From positions 1 to 64,000 of the forward strand of contig CALGIJ010000018.1 of the NCBI GenBank assembly GCA_937915545.1: DNA of 64,000 nucleotides. The letters run 5' to 3'. The stretch's first letter is position 1. Every line of letters begins with the position of its first letter. This DNA is from an uncultured Desulfobacterales bacterium (GTDB taxonomy: Bacteria; Desulfobacterota; Desulfobulbia; Desulfobulbales; Desulfocapsaceae). Positions 58,923-64,000 of the stretch are shown here, piece after piece. Both the position numbers and the translations under genes were made by a program. The notes beneath the pieces are model-generated. The model was not told the origin of the DNA and searched no databases. It saw only the letters and a list, made by a program, of their open reading frames with translations.

Positions 58923-60560
58923 ATGCGTTTCGACAAAATCAACGACGTTCTCGGTACCGCCAACAGAGGAAATCCCGCCGAATCCGGTCTTTGCACCCTG
59001 TGCCGCGCCGACTGTGCCGGCAAGTGCGAGACCTGGAAGTCGAGCCTGGTGGGGCGCAAGCTCCTCTATCCCCGCGACTTCGGCCTGGTCACCGCCGGGG
59101 CCAACAACACCACCCATATCGGCGTCTCCTACAACTCGCTGCGCATCCAGGGCTATGCCTACGGTTCGGTGGGGCTCGCCGATGGCCTGACCAAGAACCC
59201 CGACGACTGTATCTTCCCCAATGTCGACCTGACCACCGAGTTCGGCGGCAAGATCAAGAGCAAGAGCCGCCTGCCGCTGATGACCGGCGCCCTCGGCTCG
59301 ACCTTCATCGCCGCAAAATACTGGGATTCCTTTGCCGTCGGCTGCGCCCTGACCGGCATCCCCATCGTCATCGGCGAGAACGTCGTCGGCGTCGATCGGG
59401 AGTCGACCATCCAGGGTGGGCGCATCAAGAAATCGCCCGAACTGGATCGCCGCATCGATATCTACCTACGCTATTTCGACGGCTATGGCGCCATCATCGT
59501 GCAGATGAACGTCGAGGACACCCGTAACGGCGTCGCCGAGTACGTTGCCGAGAAGTATGGCAACAAGTGTATCATCGAGCTCAAGTGGGGCCAGGGCGCC
59601 AAGAACATCGGCGGCGAGATCCAGGTCACCAGTCTCGATTACGCCCTGTTCCTCAAGGAGCGCGGCTACGTCGTCGACCCCAACCCGGCCCTGCCCGAGG
59701 TCCAGGAGGCCTTCGCCAAGGGCGCCATCAAGTCCTTCGCCCGCCACAGCCGTCTCGGCGGCACCAACCTCGACACCGTCGCCTTGGTGCGCGAGGACTT
59801 CATGAAGTCGGTGGACTACCTGCGCAGTCTCGGTTTCGATCGCATCTCGCTGAAGACCGGCTCCTATGGCATGGAAGAACTGGCCATGGCCATCAAGTTC
59901 GCCTCCGAGGCCAACCTCGACCTGCTGACCATCGACGGCTCCGGCGGCGGCACCGGCATGAGCCCCTGGAACATGATGCAGAGCTGGGGTGTGCCCTCCA
60001 TCAACCTCCATGCCAAGGCATACGAATATGCCAGCCTGCTCGCCGCCCGCGGCAAGAGGGTGGTCGATCTCTCCTTCGCTGGCGGTTTTGCCCTCGAAGA
60101 CAGCATCTTCAAGGGCCTGGCCCTCGGCGCGCCTTATGCCAAGATGATCTGCATGGGCCGCGCCATCATGATCCCCGGCTTCCTCGGCGCCAATATCGAA
60201 GGCGTCTTCAAGCCGGAGAAACGCGCCGCCATCAACGGCAACTGGGACAGTCTGCCCAAGTCGGTCACCGATATCGGCAGCTCGCCGGAGGAGATCTTCT
60301 CCTCCTTCTTTGACGTGCAGAAGAAGGTCGGCAAGGAAGAGATGCGCAATATCCCCTATGGCGCCATCGCCATGTGGGCCATGGCCGACAAGCTTGCCTG
60401 CGGCCTGCAGCAGCTCCTCGCCGGGGCGCGCAAGTTCAACGTCTCGCAGATCAGCCGTAACGACATCTACGCCGGCAACCGCGAAACTGCCCAGGAAACC
60501 GGTATCACCTATATCACCGACGCCAAAAACGAGAGCGCCAGGAATATTCTGCTCTCGTAG
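58923..60560 (+). CDS. FMN-binding glutamate-synthase-like protein (GltB domain 2 type)
   Basis: A 545-residue stand-alone glutamate synthase FMN/2-oxoglutarate domain. The ATG at 58923 follows AAGGAGG. The (beta/alpha)8 core shows GQGAKNIGGEI, ISLKTGSYGMEELAMAIKFA, LLTIDGSGGGTGMSPWNMM (the FMN phosphate region) and MICMGRAIMIPGFLGANIEG. The N-terminus has an unusual cysteine cluster (CTLCRADCAGKC, residues 23-34), possibly an Fe-S site, while the standard 3Fe-4S motif of large GltB is not seen. It lacks the amidotransferase domain. It would make glutamate from 2-oxoglutarate with ammonia or a separate amidase, or act on another substrate. Its leader is ANTAR-controlled. Confidence 0.92.
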   Translation: MRFDKINDVLGTANRGNPAESGLCTLCRADCAGKCETWKSSLVGRKLLYPRDFGLVTAGANNTTHIGVSYNSLRIQGYAYGSVGLADGLTKNPDDCIFPNVDLTTEFGGKIKSKSRLPLMTGALGSTFIAAKYWDSFAVGCALTGIPIVIGENVVGVDRESTIQGGRIKKSPELDRRIDIYLRYFDGYGAIIVQMNVEDTRNGVAEYVAEKYGNKCIIELKWGQGAKNIGGEIQVTSLDYALFLKERGYVVDPNPALPEVQEAFAKGAIKSFARHSRLGGTNLDTVALVREDFMKSVDYLRSLGFDRISLKTGSYGMEELAMAIKFASEANLDLLTIDGSGGGTGMSPWNMMQSWGVPSINLHAKAYEYASLLAARGKRVVDLSFAGGFALEDSIFKGLALGAPYAKMICMGRAIMIPGFLGANIEGVFKPEKRAAINGNWDSLPKSVTDIGSSPEEIFSSFFDVQKKVGKEEMRNIPYGAIAMWAMADKLACGLQQLLAGARKFNVSQISRNDIYAGNRETAQETGITYITDAKNESARNILLS

Positions 60561-60923
60561 CGATCAGGTTGCGGCGGGGTGAACCGCCGCCGACAATGAC
60601 CAGCCACAGCGCATCCGAGCCCTGCCTCGTGATGCGCTGTGTTGTTTCGGGATATCTTGTGCCGCACTGTCAGGGCAAGAGAAAATGGTTCCTCCCGGTT
60701 CCGCAAAAATGGTACGCTGGCAACGGCGTTCAGGTTCGCCCGATGCGGGGGGCAGCGCAGGCAAGGTCTCCGCTGCCTGCGTGACGCTCTGTGAGCATAC
60801 CAACTAAACCTCAACCTCTGGCTATGATGGTTCGTCAATGGTCCGGCACTTCGAGTGCACGGCGTGCAGACGATTCATGGCCGCCAAAGGTCGTCTCTCT
60901 CCAGAGGAGAACGAGGAATCGCT
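60561..60923. other. intergenic region with several hairpins
   Basis: 363 bp with no convincing gene. It contains a 7-bp hairpin GCGGCGG/CCGCCGC at 60571-60590, the terminator at 60605-60647, and an 8-bp hairpin CGCAGGCA/TGCCTGCG at 60756-60781. The rest shows nothing. Confidence 0.45.
60605..60647 (+). terminator. intrinsic terminator of the glutamate-synthase-like gene
   Basis: Perfect 11-bp arms CACAGCGCATC (60605-60615) and GATGCGCTGTG (60631-60641), extended by an inner CGAG/CTCG pairing with a bulged T, followed by TTGTTT. It is 45 nt past the stop codon. Confidence 0.75.
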
Positions 60924-61190
60924 TTGAGCGAACAAAAAGGTCCCGAAGACACCGACGAGTATGGGCAACGCAGTCGGATCAACTTGCGTGCCGCATTATG
61001 GTGGACACTGCAAAGCAACTCGCGAACGGCTGTTGTCATAACGTTATTCGTCGCGGCAGGAGTCGCCAGTATCCTTGACTGCCTGCGTTGGCATAACGTC
61101 ATCGTCAAGGTATCGTTTTCCCTGCTCTGCCTGTTGATAGTCGCAATCATCGTCGTCGCCAAGTTCAGGAAAAACAACATTGTCCAGTGA
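60924..61190 (+). CDS. small two-helix membrane protein
   Basis: About 88 residues if started at the TTG at 60924, which has GAGG 7 nt upstream; no ATG lies closer. A charged cytoplasmic N-terminus (SEQKGPEDTDEYGQRSRI) is followed by two hydrophobic helices (TAVVITLFVAAGVASIL and VSFSLLCLLIVAIIVVAKF) and a basic tail. I do not recognise a family. GC content and codon use are lower than in neighbouring genes, which may mean recent acquisition or simply weak expression. Confidence 0.5.
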   Translation: MSEQKGPEDTDEYGQRSRINLRAALWWTLQSNSRTAVVITLFVAAGVASILDCLRWHNVIVKVSFSLLCLLIVAIIVVAKFRKNNIVQ

Positions 61191-61346
61191 CGACGAGGCA
61201 GCGGAAAACAGGTCGGCCAACCGGGTCGCTTCGTCTGGTTTGACGGGGCATCATCTTGAGGTGGCACAAACGATGCGTGCGATCTGTTCGGCAAAAACGC
61301 GCGAATCGGGCAACGATATTTCTCACCTTCTCTACCAGCTACTCAC

Positions 61347-61943
61347 ATGTCCTTACAGTATCTTGTCGTCATTGCAGCCGTTTTGATCTTTTCCCTTCCG
61401 GGATGTGCTACAACCACGTTCGAGACGTCCGGTTCAGCCCCTCGGCAGGACCTCTGTGAATCTCCGGGGGCAGCCATCTCGGCACTCGTTCTCTGGGGGA
61501 CGAACTGGCGTGCCGACCAGAAGGATGTGCCGTTGCGCGAGGCCGCGGCGCGGCAGGGAATCGAGCAGTTTTTCGCTGACTCGAAGTGCTACTCGAAGGC
61601 GCGGGTTTTGCGCAACGTCGGTGGACGGCCGGCAATCGAGCTTTCTCAAGAAGAGGTGCGGCAGGTCGCCATGGGCGTGGAACCGCCCCCAGCGAGAGTG
61701 CTGGTCATTGTCGTTCGCGAGCTTGGTCCGGTCATCAAGCTGCTCGGCTCGGCCGCGCTCCTCGAAGGGGGGACGGAGGTAGTGCTTGATATCAGGGCGC
61801 AAGCCCTCGATGAGCAGGCGCCAGCCGCAGATTTTACGGCGCACTGGCAAAACGGCGGCCCCGGCGTTATAAAAGGCGTGGTCACTTTGGTCGAAGACAT
61901 GCGCGCCGCCTTGCAGGCTGCCCTGCGGCCCGAGAGTCAGTGA
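61347..61943 (+). CDS. putative lipoprotein of unknown function
   Basis: A 198-residue protein with a lipoprotein signal (VVIAAVLIFSLPGC, lipobox Cys at residue 20; +2 Ala suggests outer-membrane sorting). The mature part has a mixed alpha-beta pattern: GAAISALVLWGTNWRADQKD, a second cysteine (DSKCYSK), VRQVAMGVEPPPARVLVIVV and EVVLDIRAQ. No family is recognised. The pattern (a long strand VLVIVVRELGPVIKL in the centre) resembles small outer-membrane LPS- or pilus-related lipoproteins, but I make no assignment. No partner gene is seen. Confidence 0.7.
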   Translation: MSLQYLVVIAAVLIFSLPGCATTTFETSGSAPRQDLCESPGAAISALVLWGTNWRADQKDVPLREAAARQGIEQFFADSKCYSKARVLRNVGGRPAIELSQEEVRQVAMGVEPPPARVLVIVVRELGPVIKLLGSAALLEGGTEVVLDIRAQALDEQAPAADFTAHWQNGGPGVIKGVVTLVEDMRAALQAALRPESQ

Positions 61944-62057
61944 CACCTGGAGACGGCTATACGGGCCACCGAGGCCAAAAAATTCGTGTGCCTCGCCATG
62001 CACGGGGTGCCGCAACGGTACTCATCAACCCTGCAGCCAAATCCGCCAGGAGCAGCC

Positions 62058-62414
62058 ATGATAGAGCAGCCAGCCGTGTCACCCGGTCATTTGCCTGAAC
62101 GCTACGTATGTGTCTGGGAGTTTCGTGTCGCTCCTGCACGGGAAGAAGAATTCGTCGCCGCCTATGGCCCGTCCGGCGATTGGGCGCGGCTCTTTCGCCA
62201 AGCCTCCGGTTACATCGAAACGCTTCTGCTGCGCGATCAGACTGTGCCCGGCCGCTTCCTTACCGTCGATCGCTGGAGCAGTCAGCATGCCCATGATATG
62301 TTCTTCGCCCGCTTTAACAGGGATTATGAGGCGCTCGATGGCAGATGTGCCTCGTTGACGGAGCTTGAAGTCAACCTGGGCTCTTTCCGGGAGCAGCTCG
62401 ACCCGGCAAGATGA
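62058..62414 (+). CDS. antibiotic biosynthesis monooxygenase-like (ABM) protein
   Basis: A 118-residue protein; the ATG at 62058 follows AGGAG by 6 nt. The core VCVWEFRVAPAREEEFVAAY, then WARLFRQASGYIETLLLRDQ, then FLTVDRWSSQHAHDMFFARF is the ferredoxin-like ABM pattern (strand, helix, GY.xxxL strand, xxDxW). Family members are small monooxygenases or haem/aldehyde-related proteins acting as dimers; the substrate is unknown. Confidence 0.8.
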   Translation: MIEQPAVSPGHLPERYVCVWEFRVAPAREEEFVAAYGPSGDWARLFRQASGYIETLLLRDQTVPGRFLTVDRWSSQHAHDMFFARFNRDYEALDGRCASLTELEVNLGSFREQLDPAR

Positions 62415-62604
62415 CTCTCCACCGCCCATGCAAACCGGCGTTTTTGGCCTCCTGGCTGCATGAAAAGCAGCTCTCGAGATCTGCTGGAAGAGCCGCAATG
62501 TCCCGAACGACACATCACCTCCCTCTGCACAGGCCCAACTCCGCATGTGAAATCCGCGCGTGTCGGGTTGGGGCAAAGTCTACCTCTACCGTTCTCTTAC
62601 TCCC

Positions 62605-63249
62605 ATGACTGATTCGCCGACCCTGATCCTTGTGTTGCTCTTTGCCGCCGCCCTGGTTGTCATCACCTGGCGTCTTGCCTCTCGTCGCCATAGCCTCCCC
62701 TGCCCGGTGTGGCTGCGCTGGCTGGTCGAACTCGATAACCCGTTCACCAGGACCAATCGCGCCCGGTTCATTGTTGACACTCTTGCCCTTTCCCCCGGCA
62801 TGACTGTCCTCGATGCAGGCTGTGGGCCTGGCCGGTTGACGGTTCCCCTGGCCAAGGGCGTCGGCGCGGCGGGCCAGGTCGTGGCGCTTGATATCCAGCC
62901 GGGGATGCTTGCCAGGGCACGGAGCAAGGTCGAGGCGTGCGGCTGCACCAATGTCGAGTTCGTTGCCGCGGCCCTCGGCGATGGCACTCTCCCTGTCAGT
63001 CAGTTCGATCGCGCCGTTCTCGTCACCGTGCTCGGCGAAATTCCCGATCAGGCCGCCGCCCTTGGCGAACTCTACCGCGCCCTCAAGCCTGGCGGCATTC
63101 TTGCGGTGGTCGAAGTCATCTTCGATCCCCACTTCCAGTCCCGCCAGCGGGTAAACGGCATTGCCGTTGCCGCCGGCTTTGTCGAGCGGGCGTTCTTCGG
63201 CCATCGTCTGGCCTATGTCCTCCACTTCGAGAAACCGGCAGGAGGCTAA
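62605..63249 (+). CDS. membrane-anchored class I SAM methyltransferase
   Basis: A 214-residue protein from the ATG at 62605; no good ribosome site is seen. One N-terminal hydrophobic helix (TLILVLLFAAALVVITW) is followed by a Rossmann methyltransferase domain: VLDAGCGPGRLTVPLAKGVG (motif I), QVVALDIQPGMLARAR (motif II acidic residue), GDGTLPVSQFDRAVLVTVLG (motif IV region) and LKPGGILAVVEVI. The N-terminal pattern (NPFTRTNRARFIVDTLALSPG) resembles UbiE/arsenite-methyltransferase-like proteins. The substrate is unknown, probably a lipid or membrane compound given the anchor. Confidence 0.85.
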   Translation: MTDSPTLILVLLFAAALVVITWRLASRRHSLPCPVWLRWLVELDNPFTRTNRARFIVDTLALSPGMTVLDAGCGPGRLTVPLAKGVGAAGQVVALDIQPGMLARARSKVEACGCTNVEFVAAALGDGTLPVSQFDRAVLVTVLGEIPDQAAALGELYRALKPGGILAVVEVIFDPHFQSRQRVNGIAVAAGFVERAFFGHRLAYVLHFEKPAGG

Positions 63250-63298
63250 GCCATCATCACTGGCGGGTGCGCCCGGCATGGCATCGCGGCGGGCTAGC

Positions 63299-64000
63299 CT
63301 AGTGAGTGTCCTCCGCCAGGACCTTTCTGATCAGCTGGCCAATCTCCTTCTTGGTCAGCGGCTTATTGGCGAAGCCCTTGATGCCCAGAACCTTGGCATT
63401 GTCCTCGCTGATCAGGGTGCTGTAGCCGGTGCAGAGAATGATCGGCATCTGTGGTCTAATCTGCAGAATGCGCCGGGCCAGGTCGACGCCGGTCATGCCC
63501 GGCATGGTCTGGTCGGTGATAACCAGGTCGAAAGCGTCCGGTTGATTGAGGAATGTCGTCAGGGCGTCGAGGCTGCTGGTCCTGGTCGTCACCTGGTAGC
63601 CGAGACGCTTGAGCATGGCCTGACCCAGTTCCACCAGCATCTCTTCGTCATCGATGAAGAGGATATGTTCCTGGCCAAGGGGAGTGAGATCGGCGCCTGC
63701 TTTCTCCTCTTTGCCCTGGCCTTCCAGTGCTGGCAAGAGGATGCGAAATTCGGTGCCTTCACCGACCCGGCTGTCGCAGGCAATCGACCCGCCGCAGCCG
63801 GTGACGATACTGTACACCATGGAAAGCCCCAGGCCAGTGCCCTTGCCGACCTCTTTGGTGGTAAAGAAAGGATCGAAGATCTTCTCCCTGATCTCCGGGG
63901 GGATACCCACCCCGGAATCTTTGACCGACAGTTGCACAAATGCTCCCGGTTGCAGGTCCGATCCGGGGGGGAAATCGCGAGGGTCAGAGATCTTTTTCCG
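63299..64000 (-). CDS. hybrid sensor histidine kinase, 3' part only
   Basis: A partial gene cut by the window edge; the frame stays open to base 64000. The visible 233 residues start inside the ATPase domain: VKDSGVGIPPEIREKIFDPF (N/G1 box), then KGTGLGLSMVYSIVTGCGGS (G2). A C-terminal receiver domain follows: ILFIDDEEMLVELGQAML (acidic pair), phospho-acceptor Asp in LVITDQTMPGMTGVDLAR, Thr/Lys switch residues in ILCTGYS and FANKPLTKKE. Kinases with this tail often begin with PAS or Cache sensors, which lie outside the window. Confidence 0.92.
   Translation of the reverse strand, partial: RKKISDPRDFPPGSDLQPGAFVQLSVKDSGVGIPPEIREKIFDPFFTTKEVGKGTGLGLSMVYSIVTGCGGSIACDSRVGEGTEFRILLPALEGQGKEEKAGADLTPLGQEHILFIDDEEMLVELGQAMLKRLGYQVTTRTSSLDALTTFLNQPDAFDLVITDQTMPGMTGVDLARRILQIRPQMPIILCTGYSTLISEDNAKVLGIKGFANKPLTKKEIGQLIRKVLAEDTH

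Noticed and set aside
1..64000. CRISPR array, prophage or integrative element
   Set aside because: No regularly spaced direct repeats, no integrase, no phage structural gene and no tRNA-associated attachment site seen.

Overview
The window is a GC-rich (roughly 60-65 %) chromosomal segment of a Gram-negative bacterium. The gene content fits the Desulfobacterota (a Desulfobulbus-like sulfate reducer is my best guess, by inference): an AhbD-like radical SAM haem enzyme, a DUF3786 protein, a stand-alone archaeal-type glutamate synthase domain, a NapH-like membrane ferredoxin fused to signalling domains, and complete LolCD, MlaA and LapBCDEG envelope systems. I saw no rRNA, tRNA, insertion sequence, phage gene or CRISPR array. 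Coding density is high, and GC bias creates many long antisense open frames that I did not call.

Layout. 0.1-5.6 kb: a Rossmann-fold protein, a membrane sensor histidine kinase and an HBM-type chemoreceptor with a hairpin-rich leader. 5.9-15.7 kb: small enzymes (gamma-glutamylcyclotransferase family, RNase PH, SPL-like radical SAM, DUF1330, lipocalin, NimA-like flavoprotein), the DUF2339/DUF3999 pair and a short SbmA/BacA-type transporter. 15.7-24.7 kb: a minus-strand operon lapE-lapG-lapD-lapB-lapC-luxR-orf, which is c-di-GMP-gated adhesin secretion and retention, but without the large adhesin gene. 25-28.5 kb: a Sel1 protein, then divergent copZ and copA with a CsoR-like operator. 28.6-34.5 kb: a Cys-tailed FKBP-like protein, DUF3786 and a polar amino-acid ABC transporter (aapJQMP). 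34.6-37.4 kb: an HD hydrolase, hemE and an AhbD-like gene in one operon.

37.5-44.4 kb (plus strand): hisD-rsmG-leuB, a divergent PRPP synthetase, and an 877-residue fusion of a cyclic-nucleotide-binding domain, a degenerate sigma54-activator-type AAA+ domain and a polyferredoxin membrane domain. 44.8-52.8 kb: mlaA, an ADP-ribosylglycohydrolase, AsmA, a FecR-domain secreted protein and a CHASE2 adenylate/guanylate cyclase. 52.9-57.1 kb: lysS-lolC-lolD and a NUDIX hydrolase. 57.6-60.6 kb: a small winged-helix protein, a GAF-ANTAR antiterminator and a glutamate-synthase-like enzyme. 60.9-64 kb: small membrane, lipoprotein and monooxygenase-like proteins, a methyltransferase, and the 3' end of a hybrid histidine kinase.

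The strongest regulatory find is the leader of the glutamate-synthase-like gene (58738-58870). A promoter is followed by two stem-loops with the same AACGGC hexaloop (the A1/G4 signature of ANTAR targets). The second overlaps the 5' arm of an intrinsic terminator with a seven-T tract. The GAF-ANTAR gene lies directly upstream, so sensor, RNA target and regulated enzyme are all visible in 2.6 kb. The most unusual protein is the cNMP/AAA+/polyferredoxin fusion, which lacks the catalytic AAA+ residues and a DNA-binding domain. A class III cyclase that could make its ligand lies 6 kb away.
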